Source: Muscardinus avellanarius
Lineage: Eukaryota; Chordata; Mammalia; Rodentia; Gliridae
DNA length: 64,000 nucleotides
Direction of reading: 5' to 3'
NCBI GenBank assembly: GCA_963383645.1
Contig: OY726578.1
Location: 18,946,092 to 19,010,091, forward strand
Shown here: positions 43,850-53,360 of the stretch, piece by piece
Layout: each line of letters opens with the position of its first letter
Position numbering within the stretch: position 1 is the stretch's first letter
Position numbers and translations under genes: made by a program
Notes under the pieces: model-generated
What the model saw: only the letters and a program-made list of their open reading frames with translations
Database searches by the model: none
What the model was told of the DNA's origin: nothing

Positions 43850-44054
43850 TCAAAAAATGAATACAAACAATATGGACGTAAATGGCAAAGAACGTGATAA
43901 AATCAACCAGGCCCAAGAAGTGAGATGCGCGACGGTCTCGGGGCACGGCGGGCAGTGCGTTTGCTCGGGTGTCCGGGCGAGGGCGGCCCCAGCCCTGCCC
44001 GCCTGGGTGTGTGGCCGCAGCGCAGGCCTCAGTAACGCCCTCCTCTCTCCACAG
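43850..44054 (+). other. CpG-rich open stretch leading into the TTC28 exon
   Basis: The exon's reading frame stays open upstream through the acceptor to an ATG at 43857. Positions 43925-44040 are CpG-rich (cgggcgagggcggccccag). It may be chance or an alternative start. The ordinary acceptor suggests normal splicing. Confidence 0.35.
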
Positions 44055-44202
44055 GCATACTTCCGACAGGGTGTTGCCCTCCAGTACCTCGGGCGGCATG
44101 CCGATGCCCTGGCAGCCTTCGCCTCTGGGCTCGCTCAAGACCCCAAGAGTCTCCAGCTGCTGGTGGGGATGGTAGAAGCCGCCATGAAGTCCCCCATGAG
44201 AG
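44055..44202 (+). CDS. TTC28: TTC28 internal coding exon (third N-terminal TPR)
   Basis: This 148-nt exon encodes 49 residues plus one base, beginning AYFRQGVALQYLGRHADAL and ending KSPMR. The first 32 or so residues form one TPR helix pair, with the family's Gly, Ala, Phe and terminal Asp-Pro in the expected places. I recognise the protein as TTC28, a very large TPR protein (about 2,500 residues in human). The family literature links it to Aurora B, the spindle midzone and midbody formation in cytokinesis. The acceptor is a pyrimidine-rich run ending cacag at 44054, and the donor is AG|GTAAGC at 44203. The entry phase is 0 and the exit phase is 1, which matches the next exon exactly (G plus AC makes the Asp codon). 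The exon is GC-rich, unlike its intronic surroundings. It follows the gene's first TPR-coding exon or exons, which lie outside the window. The identification rests on remembered protein similarity. Confidence 0.96.
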
Positions 44203-44600
44203 GTAAGCACGAAGGCCATCCCCGGCCTCCTCAGACCGCGGGCAAGGGCCGGAGTGGGCGGGATGGCAGGCTTGTCACACCGAGGGACGATCGGGACTCA
44301 CTGTCAGGACCACTTTGACGAGGTGGGGTGGGGTGCCCGGGAGGCTGCCGGCCGGGCTGTGCGCCCGCTTCCGCTTCCGTTCTCAAACATTCCTTCAAGA
44401 GCTGTTTTGACTATGAGTAAAGGGATTGAATTCTTTGGATTGTAGGGCTCTGCAAACAATGACCTTTTTTTAGAGTCCTAAGATTCTATAATTCTAAACC
44501 ACACACTCTTATAGTAAATTGATTTGTTTTGAATGGACTGACATGGTTTTTAGAAATAATAAAATAGTAAAGATATTAGTCTCTGTTTCTTTTTCTTTTC
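44203..44600. other. Unique intronic sequence after the exon
   Basis: GC-rich for the first 200 bp and then AT-rich. No repeat is recognised. Confidence 0.5.
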
Positions 44601-44605
44601 TTTTT

Positions 44606-44970
44606 TTTGGGGGGTGGTGGGGGATACAGGGGATTGAACCCAGGGACATTCTACTTCCAAGCTACAACCCCAACTTGTTTTATTTTTAATTTAATTTTAT
44701 TTTTTGTAGTGCTGGGGATTGAGCCCAGGGCATTATACCTCCGAGCTATACCCTCAGCCCTAGTTTCTTTTATATATATTCTTTACTTTGAAACAGGGCC
44801 TCACTAAGTAGCTGAGGCTGGCCAGGAACCACGATCCTCCTGTCTCAGCCTCCCAAGTGCTGGGATGACAAGCGTGCACCACCACGCCCGTCTTTATTTT
44901 AATTTTGAATAGGGTCTTGCTTAATTGCTGAGGCTGGCTGTGAACCTGTGACCCTCCTCCACCTGGTTTT
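44606..44970 (-). mobile_element. Older B1-ID SINE split by another
   Basis: The ID half at 44620-44675 (ggggattgaacccagggaca) and the B1 half at 44895-44965 (ttgaatagggtcttgcttaa) are separated by the SINE at 44702-44893. Confidence 0.85.
44702..44893 (-). mobile_element. Inner B1-ID SINE, minus strand
   Basis: Complete, from ttgtagtgctggggattgag to gcaccaccacgcccgtc. Confidence 0.92.
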
Positions 44971-45216
44971 ATAGAAGGCAATGTGCACCTACGCAGAGGC
45001 AGTACCAACGCCCTTCAGAGGAGCACTGGAGAGTGTGCGGTATTCAAAGGAAAGAGCGAAGCAGGACGGACAGACACCAGTTCACACGCATTTTCCCTGT
45101 TGCTGCATCTGCCTGTGTGTGTTCTGGGAAAACAAGAGAACGAACTGAGAATGCCACTGCGGAGGGCAGAGGAGTTTTAAGGCCCACATAGATTGGCTTC
45201 ATTTTGAAGCACATTG

Positions 45217-45422
45217 ATTTCTTCTTCTTCTCCTTCTTCTCCTTCTTCCTCTTCTTCCTCTTCTTCCCCTTCTTCCCTTCCTCCTCTTCCTCCTCTTCCT
45301 CCTCTTCCTCCTCCTCCTCCTCCTCCTCCTCCTTCTCCTCTTCCTCCTCCTCCTCCTCCTCCTCCTCCTCCTCCTCCTTCTCCTCTTCCTCCTCCTCCTC
45401 CTCCTCCTCCTTCTTCTCTTTT
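45217..45422. repeat. Polypyrimidine (CTT/CCT)n tract, about 205 bp
   Basis: Nearly pure C/T on the transcribed-sense strand. It is joined to the tail of a minus-strand ID element. Ser/Pro-rich and Glu/Gly-rich frames across it are artefacts. Confidence 0.97.
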
Positions 45423-45497
45423 GTGGTGCTGGGATCCAACCTCAGGCCTCACGCCTGCTAGGCAAGCGACCCACACCCAGCTACACTCCAGCCCTGT
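45423..45497 (-). mobile_element. ID-type SINE
   Basis: tgtggtgctgggatccaacc to acacccagctacactccagc. A single ID half whose tail side is the polypyrimidine tract. Confidence 0.82.
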
Positions 45498-45634
45498 GAC
45501 GCTGATTTTTGAGGACTGAGCTGTTTGGAAGTATTTTTGACTGAGAGTGTGTTCCAGCTGTTCTCTTAGGATAGTGAGAGTCAGTAAGGGTAAGACACAT
45601 TCTGGCAGATAGTGGCCTGTTAAGAAGGCCTCAT

Positions 45635-45860
45635 GCTGGCTGGGCGTGGTGGCGCAGGCTTGTAATCCCAGCATTTAGGAGGTGCAGACCAGAGGATTGT
45701 AATTTGCAGACTGCCTCAGCTACTTCAAAAATAAAAAGACTAAAAAATAGGGCTGGGGGTGTAACTCAGAGGTAAAATGCCTGGGTTCCATCCCCAGTAC
45801 CGAGAAAGAAAAAAAAAAAAAGGAAAGAAAAGAAAAGAAAAGAAGGAAAAGAAAAAGGTC
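45635..45860 (+). mobile_element. B1-ID SINE with A-rich tail
   Basis: From ggctgggcgtggtggcgcag to ttccatccccagtaccgaga, with an AAAAG/AAGG tail. The B1 half has a deletion. Confidence 0.92.
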
Positions 45861-45967
45861 TTATGCTGATTAGGTTATGTCAAGCGGAACTGGTAGGATT
45901 TTGGGGTTTTCATATGGGAGAATTAACCTAAAAATTCTGATGGCAGTCTGATTTGATATCTAGGGTT

Positions 45968-46168
45968 GTTTTTTTTTTTTTTTTGCGGTGGGATGGAACC
46001 CAGGGGCATTCTACCTCTGATCTCTACCCCCAGCCCTATTTATTTTTTATTCCTTATTTTGAAACAAGGTCTTACTAAGTTGTGGAGGGCCTAAGTAGCT
46101 GAGGCTGTCTTTGAACCGTGATCCTCCTGTCTCAGCCTCCTAAGCATGTGCCACCACGCTTGAGTTCT
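45968..46168 (-). mobile_element. B1-ID SINE, minus strand
   Basis: A T-run, then gcggtgggatggaacccagg, to gcatgtgccaccacgcttga. Confidence 0.92.
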
Positions 46169-47209
46169 TATCCAGTTTTGAAAATGTCTGTAGCATTAGA
46201 CAGCTTTAGCATGCTGGCTATTACTGTACCTGGCTCAACATCTCTGCTTAATAAAAGTGTGATAAATTAAATGTTACTTGCTTGGTCTCTGGGCAGTTCA
46301 TAGCTATAAAAAATATTTTTCCGAAAGTTAGAGATTACATGTTTTAGAACAAATAAAAGTGGTCAGAAAACCTCTGTGCACTTTTATAAGCTGGACAAAG
46401 TGGAGTCTTTGCAGCAGGAACTGATGGCTTCTCCCGTGGTGGGGCCGCTGTTAATAAACTCGGAGTCAGAGCGGACGCGCCTGGGCTCTCTGGAGCTTGG
46501 GGTAGGAGATGGATGGCAGTGCCAGAGTGGCCTGGCTCTCTCTGCCGCTTCTCCAGAAGTTTCTCATTCTCTCTCTATGCACTTGCCCACAGCACATGCA
46601 CGGGGCGTTTCTATTTAGCTCATGGAAACATCGCCTTTTATTCAAGGTATTTCTGCTGCTGCTTTAGGATTTGGGAGGGAACGTGTTGGTATCAGCAGAA
46701 TGGACTCATCATTTTGCTTTGAAGCAATTTGTTTAGTTAAACGTAAGAAAATCTTCCCTGCTCTGGGAAAAATAGCTCCGGATGCTTCACCCTGAGGGTT
46801 TTCCGTGCCATGCTCATTCCCGTCTGCCAGGAGTGACCTGAGGCCGACCCTGCAGGAGCGGCTGCCCACGGGTGCCCGGAGCGCTCCGGTATTTTTCTCT
46901 CTTCCCTGGAGGCAGCTTCATTTATTTGCTTTATTTTTAGTACCCCCACCCCGTATTCCAGGGCTTCTCCTAACATTTCATGGAGACTGGTGCCTCGCTG
47001 GGTGCTGCCCTGCGCAGCGCCCTGCGTCTTAGTGAAGTATCCTGTTGCCCTGTGCTTGGCATTCACCAAAATCTACCCTTGTGCGCCTCGGTTTACCCGC
47101 CGTTTACTTAGCCTCCTGCATCTTTACATGGTCCAGCCTTTGTTGCAGAGCTGTGGGGTCTGAAACACTTTACTGATAGGTCTTTTCCAGTGTGTCCATT
47201 GTTTTTGTT
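46169..47209. other. Low-repeat intron between SINEs
   Basis: No SINE is seen. Positions 46640-46810 (attcaaggtatttctgctgc, gaagcaatttgtttagttaa) look like possible conserved noncoding DNA. No exon was found. Confidence 0.35.
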
Positions 47210-47662
47210 TTGGGGTGTGTGTGTGTATGTGTGTGTTCCTAGGGATTGAACTCAGAGACACTAACTCTGAGCTACACGCCCAGCCCTTTTTATTTTTATT
47301 TATTTCCTTAATGTTTTTTTTTCTTTTTTTGTGTGTGTGGTACTGGGGGTGGAACCCAGAGGCTTTCTACCTCCGGGCTATACTCCCAGACCTATTTTAT
47401 ACTTTATTTGGAAACAGGGTCTCACTAAGTTGCTGAGAGCCTCACTCAGTAGCTGAGGCTGGCTTGGAACCTGCGCGATCCTCCTGTCTCAGCCTCCCAA
47501 GCGCGGGGATTACAAGCGCGCGCCACCACGCCCGGCTTTTTTTTTTTTTTTTTTTTGAGAAAGGGTCGTGCTAAGGTTGGGGGCTGGCCTCGACCTGCGA
47601 TCCTCTTGTCTCCGCCTCACAAGCACTGGGATTGTAGGTGTGCACCACTGCGGCTGGCTCTT
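47210..47662 (-). mobile_element. Older B1-ID SINE split by a younger one
   Basis: The ID half at 47240-47300 (agggattgaactcagagaca), with a TG tail, and the B1 half at 47553-47662 (gagaaagggtcgtgctaagg) flank a complete SINE. Confidence 0.85.
47325..47552 (-). mobile_element. Inner young-type B1-ID SINE
   Basis: ID variant aggctttctacctccgggct and B1 end caagcgcgcgccaccacgcc. The tail is a TG run. Confidence 0.9.
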
Positions 47663-48537
47663 GTTTTATAATTCCTAAGTGTGACAGAGAAAGCCCCCAC
47701 TTCTGTTGCTTCTATAAAAAACCCAAACTCCGATGGCCTGCGCAGCATCCCTTCCTACCTTGGGCCTTTGGGGAGGTTTTGATTTCATTGTTTTAAGGGC
47801 AGGACCAGCGTACACTGATATCCTCTGTCCCCATATAAATGCTATATTTATTCATATTAAAACTAATTTGATTTCTTATGATCGTTCCCGTATTTCTCTG
47901 TGAATTAAGTCTGTTTTACTTGACGTGTACAGTTTCACTCATGCTCACCAGCCGGATATCGGTTAAGCTCTCTCTCCTGCAGTTCCAGTGCCATTATTAG
48001 ACGTAATGTACTTCCCTGAAATCATTAACAAAAATACAAAACTAGGTCTAAGTCCAAATCGATGGCCTGCCCGATTCCTCGAGTTCTCCTTTTTAGATAG
48101 CCTTTCACCAATTTCGGCTCATGGTAGCTCATAAATGTTTAAGCGGACCTGGAGGCTGCGGCGCGTCACGGCTGCTGGCCGGGCCTTTAATAACGTAACG
48201 CGAAGTCAGACGCGGCGCACCTTTATTCATTCCTCTAAAGAGGCCGGGGCTGCTCCTCGCTGAGGGTGCGCGCGTGTGTGTTTCCTCTCCGTGTGTTAAT
48301 TCAGCCATCTAAAGACTGCTGCTCGCGTGCGCTCTCACCTGTTGTGGTTCAAACAGCTCCGCTCATCCAGGAAACCTGCTTTTGTGAAGCGCTGCTGGGA
48401 AAGGGCTGTTGGACGCTTTTCTCTCCAGATCAGTCAAGCTTACCTTTTATTCGAGGACTCCTTCCTTCTGGTTTCCTCTTAGGCCACTTTTCACAGAAGG
48501 ACTATTTCTAAAACGTTCTAGTACAACTGCCCCTCTC
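47663..48537. other. Candidate conserved noncoding element
   Basis: 875 bp without repeats. Positions 47800-48260 hold AT-rich words (ccccatataaatgctatatt, attcatattaaaactaattt) and CpG-containing words (taataacgtaacgcgaag). The CpG persistence and lack of insertions suggest constraint. Untested. Confidence 0.3.
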
Positions 48538-48760
48538 CAGCTGGGCATGGTAGTGCACGCCTGTAATCTCCGTGCTTGGAGGCTGAGACAGGAGGATCAC
48601 AAGCTGGGGGACAGCTTCAGCAAGTAGTGAGACCCGTCAACCTAGTGAGGCCCTGTTTCAAAATTAAAGAAAAAAAATAGGACTGAGGGTGTAGCTCAGA
48701 GATAGAAGGCCTCTTGATTCAAAGCAAAACACCCCCCCACACACACACACACTGCCTCGA
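48538..48760 (+). mobile_element. B1-ID SINE with C/CA tail
   Basis: From agctgggcatggtagtgcac to agaaggcctcttgattcaaa, followed by a ccccccacacacac run. Confidence 0.9.
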
Positions 48761-49349
48761 TCCAGGGCACGGACTGAGCACCGGGGCTGCCTCTCTCCAT
48801 TCCCAGCCCTCCTCTGCAGAGGGAAACGAGAACACACGGCCCCTGACATTGTCTGGAGGGCGAGCACTGGGCTGCCTCACTGGGATGCTGGGGAGCCCAG
48901 AAGCCCCTGTGTCCTCCCGGTGTGGATGCAGGCAAGTTGCTGCGCTGCAGAACCAGATCTGGCCCGCGCACAAGGCTCTCCCGATGAGCACTCACTGTGA
49001 GCCCCTCTTAGGTCCCATCCCCAGACACTCAGCCAGCCCCGCGGCTCCTGGAAACTATGGACTCCAACGTGTCCCGTTTATTTGGGCTCCACTCCCTCTG
49101 GGAATATCCCCCAGACCTAGCCTTTGGGGTCCCTGCACCTGCTAGCCAGGTAAGACCTCTGGGTTGAAAGCTGTGCTGTAGTTATGTTGGGTATCACTAA
49201 GGAGGAGGAAACGCCGATGAATGGCTGCTGGATGAGATCCCTAACGTTTTATTTACCTGTATTGGGAGAACTTTCCAGGCCTGTTTAGACAGAGAAATGA
49301 CCAACCATTGTGAGGCACCATTGAGTTCAAGATGCTCAATCTCAAATTC
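48761..49349. other. Unique intronic sequence
   Basis: No repeat or supported exon. Open frames on both strands lack similarity. Confidence 0.4.
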
Positions 49350-49552
49350 AAGCCGGGTGTGGTGGTGCACACCTGTAATCCCAGTGCTTGGGAGGCTGGG
49401 ACAAGAAGATTGCAGATTTGAAGCCAGCCGCATCGAGTTAGGGAGACCCTGAGCAACATAATAGCACTCTGTTTCAGAATAAAAAATAGGAAAGGGGTAG
49501 GGGCGTAGCTCAGTGGTAAAATGCTCTGGAGTTCAATCTCTAGTACCAAATA
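49350..49552 (+). mobile_element. B1-ID SINE
   Basis: From agccgggtgtggtggtgcac to gttcaatctctagtaccaaa. Confidence 0.93.
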
Positions 49553-49734
49553 ATAATAGTGGCATTGAATTAAAATCCCCTAATTCAGAAATGTTAATTT
49601 GTAAGTAAACGTGTGCCTCAGATCTGATGAGATATGCCTCTTGGCTGAGTGCGAGCTTCTGTTTATTATCAGCCGCCACTGCATTTCCAGTCTTTCCAAG
49701 TGTCAGGAAATGGGACTTTGTTCATCTTAATTTT

Positions 49735-49947
49735 TTTCCTTGAGGTACTGGGGATGGAGCCAGGGGCGTTCTACCTCTGAGCTACACCCTTGGTCCTATT
49801 TTTTTGTCTTTTTATTTTTTGAAACAAGGTCTCACTGAGTTGCAAAGGGCCTCCCTGAGTAGCCGAGGCTGTCCTTGAACTGTGCTCCTCTGGTCTCCGC
49901 CTCCCAAATGCTGGGATTACAAGCGTGGGCCACCACGCCTGGCCTCA
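49735..49947 (-). mobile_element. B1-ID SINE, minus strand
   Basis: From gaggtactggggatggagcc to gtgggccaccacgcctggcc. Confidence 0.93.
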
Positions 49948-50149
49948 TCTTGAATTCTTAAAGCTTTTACACTTCAAAAACACAACGGCTGATCAGTCAG
50001 CATTGCACAGCCTTAGTGTTCTGGTGGAGTTGGTTTGACATTGAGCATTTCATGTATTATGCACAGATTCTGCAAAGAAAAACATCTTTATTGCTGTAGG
50101 CTCTAAAGCTCGGTTCTATCTAGCCTGATAAAAATCTTAAATTAGCCCC

Positions 50150-50640
50150 TTTGCTAACAGCTCACTTTTGCCCCATAATAGGGGAAAGGGACAAAGTTTG
50201 ACCACACCAGAGACCGCCTTGTAGCCAAGAGATTAATTGGTGGGGCCAGCATTAAAGGAAGAAACAGAGAGGGGCGGGGGGGGGGGAGAGAGAGAAGCAA
50301 GGGGGGTGGAGAGAGAAGAGCAAAGGGAGAGACCGCAGCCAGGTCGGGGTTCTGAACCAGTTCCTTTGGGGTTGCAGTTTGGGCTAATGGGCTAGGAGGA
50401 ATGCCTTTTGATCTAATTGGCTGGGGTCCCGCAGGGGGGTCGTGCAGCCAGGTGATCGGGCCAGGGTCAGTGGGGAATGCCCTTTTCACTGATTGGCCAG
50501 GGTGGACCAGGAGAGGGCAGGTCTTCCTGGTAGCTGACAGGTCCTGCTGGAGGGGGGAAGGTGGCTTATCTGGTTGGACCAGGGCTTCTCAGGAGACAGA
50601 CACTTAGCTCATGGGGGGTTTCTGAAATAGAGACTTAATT
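50150..50640. other. Possible old LTR with G-rich core
   Basis: The stretch has a G/GA run at 50271-50300 and minus-strand CCAAT-type boxes (taattggctgggg, tgattggccaggg). It contains near-repeated segments (ggccagggtggaccagg, ggttggaccagggc). This composition suggests an endogenous-retrovirus LTR in minus orientation, but I cannot name the family and no termini are certain. Confidence 0.3.
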
Positions 50641-50746
50641 CATCTAAGAATAGGAGTGAGACTACTAAGTTGGAAAGAATTTTAGAGATCATCTATAAGA
50701 TTTAAAAATCATCTTAACATCTTTATTTATCAAAAGCATGGACAAC

Positions 50747-50880
50747 TGGCCAGGGGTGCTAACACGCATGTGTAGTCCCAGATACTTCGGAAGCTGAGGC
50801 GGGAGAATCGCTTGAGCCCACGCATTCTACACCAGCCCAGGCAACATAGCAAGACCCTTATCTCAAAGCAAAGCAAAACG
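50747..50880 (+). mobile_element. 7SL-derived monomer SINE without ID half
   Basis: gaggcgggagaatcgcttga, then cagcccaggcaacatagcaa and gacccttatctcaaagc, is closer to Alu/FLAM-like 7SL monomers than to the squirrel B1 half. No ID half follows. Confidence 0.8.
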
Positions 50881-50982
50881 AACAAGCAGAATCCTGTGTA
50901 CAACTGCTAATTATAACTTCTGCCTAGTGAATGTGGACCAATGAGACATAATTACAGCCCCAAACAGGTGTGCGCGTGTGTG

Positions 50983-51175
50983 TGTGGTACTGGGGATAGA
51001 ACCCAGGACAGTCTACCTTTAAGCTGCACCCCCCTGTCTTTATTTATTTTGATACGGAGTCTTACTAAATTGTGGAGGGTCTAACCAAGTTGCCAAGTCT
51101 GGTCACGGACCTGTGAATCTTTATCTTCACCTCCCAAGTACTGGGATTAAAGCAGGGCTCACCATGCCCCCCTGA
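50983..51175 (-). mobile_element. B1-ID SINE, minus strand
   Basis: From gtggtactggggatagaacc to gctcaccatgcccccctg. Diverged. Confidence 0.9.
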
Positions 51176-51339
51176 AAAATCTGACATTAAAAATTGTTGT
51201 AAATTTACAGACAGTGAAATGGACAATTTTGTGCATATATCTGCACACATGCATCGATATACACACATGCACACACAAATCTAATTAGTTACATGCATGC
51301 GTGTGGATTTTTCACAACATTGCTACAGTGAGGAGCCCG

Positions 51340-51640
51340 AGGCGTGTGGCTTCTCCGTGAATCCACCTCACCCTCTTTCCCACCTGGACTGTCTGGTCAG
51401 CTCAGGCCGGCCTGCTCAGCACTCCCCTGCATTCTCCGTCCCCATTGTCCCCTGGCTCCTTTGTTCAGGAAAAGCCTGCTGCATAAAATACCTCCATGCT
51501 TACAGGAGAGCAAAGACTTATGCCTGTCTTACCCCTCTTCAAGAAATCAGATTCTGCTTCCAGGAAGCTTTCCACGTGCTCTGACACTCTTCCCTCTCCT
51601 TCAGTTTATATTTGTCTTTGCATTAGCATTTATCTTTTAA
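51340..51640. repeat. Possible L2 relic
   Basis: The run around cttccaggaagctttccacg and cccctcttcaagaaatcaga resembles the L2 3' region ('cctccaggaagccttccctga'). Confidence 0.4.
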
Positions 51641-51666
51641 TGTACTTAGGTTTTCTACAAATAAGA

Positions 51667-51684
51667 CTGTGTGTGCGTGCGTGC

Positions 51685-51721
<37 letters not shown>

Positions 51722-51892
51722 GCTGGGGATGGAACCCAGGGGTATACTAACTCTGAATTATACCCCAGCCCTATTTTTTATTTTGAAACAGAGTGTCACT
51801 AAGTTGCTGAGGCTGGCCACGAACCTGCAATTCTCCTGTCTCAGCCTCCCAAGTACTGAGATTACAGGTGTGTGGCACCACGCCCGGCTGGA
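51667..51892 (-). mobile_element. B1-ID SINE with (TGCG)/(TG)n tail
   Basis: A 50-bp TG/TGCG tract abuts ttgctggggatggaacccag. It ends gtggcaccacgcccggct. Confidence 0.94.
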
Positions 51893-52214
51893 ACTTGACC
51901 TTTTACTTCTTGTTTCTTCAATTTTATTTCACCTAATGAAAACTTGTACAATTAAGGATTTCTTTCTTGTTTAGAAATCCTTAGATCTCCCCTCCATCCC
52001 TCTTCCTGCCTCAATTCTTCCTACGGTCATGTAGGTAGCTCTCTTTCTAACTGGGCTTTGGTTGCAAAGGGAAAAAACGTCTCCACCTGAAGTATGTGTC
52101 TCTGCTGCCTTCAGTTGTTGGGGCTGTCTGTGTCTGAACACTCTTCCTGTATTTTAGCAATTCCCCATATTATACTTCTGCTTCCTGCCTTCCGCTATAA
52201 AAGCCGAAACCACC
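51893..52214. other. Unique intronic sequence
   Basis: Nothing recognised. Confidence 0.4.
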
Positions 52215-52435
52215 AAGCTAGGCGTAGTGGGACACACCTGTAACTCCAGGACTCGGGAGGAACACAGGAGCCAGGAGGATCACAGGTTCAAGGCCAGCCT
52301 CAGCAACTTAGTAAGACTCTCAGCACCCTAGGGAGACCCTTTTTCAAAACAAACAAAAAATAATAAAAAGGGCTGGGGGTATAGCTCAAAGGTAGAATGA
52401 CCCTGGGTTCAATTCCCAGTACCCAAAACAAAACA
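52215..52435 (+). mobile_element. B1-ID SINE
   Basis: From caagctaggcgtagtgggac to gttcaattcccagtacccaa, with a short insertion in the B1 half. Confidence 0.92.
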
Positions 52436-52751
52436 AACCAACTCCTAAAACATCAGATCCTAATTTTCCCATCCTCCTTGGGAGGGGAGACTCCACTTCT
52501 GAAACAGGAGCTACAGTTTGAAGAAGAAAGGCTCACACAACTGCTTTGAGGTTCTGGGTGGCAACAGTGCATCTGCGCCCTCGGGGTGGTGCCTAGCATG
52601 GGACAGCGTTGCAAGCTGACATGTCCCGAGTTTAGTTGTAGTGATTTTACTGCCTTCAGCAGGCAGCTTTGTGGCAGGATTTTGACTTTGGGTTTGGAGA
52701 CCTGTGTGTTCACCTTCCCAGTGGACCCTCAGTGCATTGTTTTTTCTACTT
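52436..52751. other. Unique intronic sequence
   Basis: Nothing recognised. Confidence 0.4.
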
Positions 52752-52769
52752 AAAAGCAGCCAAGCCAGC

Positions 52770-52942
52770 TCAGCATTCGGGAGGCTGAGACAGGAGGATT
52801 GTGGTTCTTGGACAGCCTCAGCTACTTAGGCCCTTTGCAACTCAGTGAGACTCTGTTTTAAAATAATTTAAAAAATAGGGCTGGGGGTGTAACTTGGAGG
52901 TAGAATGCCCGTGGGTTCCATCCCCAGGACTGAAAAAAAGAA
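52770..52942 (+). mobile_element. 5'-truncated B1-ID SINE with TSD
   Basis: It lacks the first 30 or so bases of the B1 half. An 18-bp exact duplication (aaaagcagccaagccagc) flanks it at 52752-52769 and 52943-52960, so it inserted into the head of the next SINE. Confidence 0.93.
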
Positions 52943-52956
52943 AAAAGCAGCCAAGC

Positions 52957-53128
52957 CAGCGTGGAGATGCACCTGTAACCCCAGCAACTCCAGAGGCTGA
53001 GGCTGGAGGATTGCAAGTTCGAGGCCAGCCTGGGCAACTCATGAGACCTTGTCTCAAAAAAAAAAAAAAAAATTAAGAGGGCTGGGATGTAGCTCAGTGG
53101 TAGAGTGCCCTTGGGTTCAATTCAGTGT
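52957..53128 (+). mobile_element. Older B1-ID SINE
   Basis: ccagcctgggcaactcatga in the B1 half is close to the ancestral 7SL monomer. It has a long A-run linker, and the ID half ends ttgggttcaattcagtgtcc. Confidence 0.9.
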
Positions 53129-53199
53129 CCAGTGCTGGGTGTGGATGGGTGGGGTAGCCAAGGCTGGTTTCTGTTGCTGGCCATGAAGAATCTTGTGGG

Positions 53200-53360
53200 G
53201 TGCGGCACTGCGGAGCCCCGGCAAAGCATCCTGCCTGGACTCTCATCTGGTCTCTTTCCCATGCTGGCTTCTCTTGGGCGCATCGCTTGAATACTCAGAT
53301 TCTTCCTTTATAAAATGAGAGCATTCCAAAAGTCATTCCAGCCTAAGAGTCTATGAGTTT
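53200..53360 (+). repeat. Possible MIR-type relic
   Basis: cagattcttcctttataaaa, then catTCCAGCCTaagagtctatg, matches the MIR-like 'ctgtaaaatg ... tccagctctaaaattctatg' layout. Confidence 0.5.

Larger units (their letters stand above)
1..44054 (+). other. TTC28: TTC28 intron (5' part outside the window)
   Basis: I see no exon, first exon or CpG-island promoter of TTC28 upstream of 44055, so this stretch is taken as one intron at least 44 kb long. Very long 5' introns are known for TTC28 in other mammals. The intron ends with a pyrimidine-rich tract and cacag. That this is a single intron with no undetected small exon is inference. Confidence 0.75.

Noticed and set aside
1..44054. An upstream TTC28 exon or a second gene
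   Set aside because: Looked for TPR-like peptides with flanking AG/GT, and for snRNA, Y RNA or tRNA genes; none was convincing.
43755..44219. 154-residue minus-strand open frame opposite the TTC28 exon
   Set aside because: Antisense of the exon plus antisense SINE.
45044..45674. Ser-rich and Glu/Gly-rich open frames up to 165 residues
   Set aside because: Same cause: a (CTT/CCT)n tract flanked by SINE sequence.
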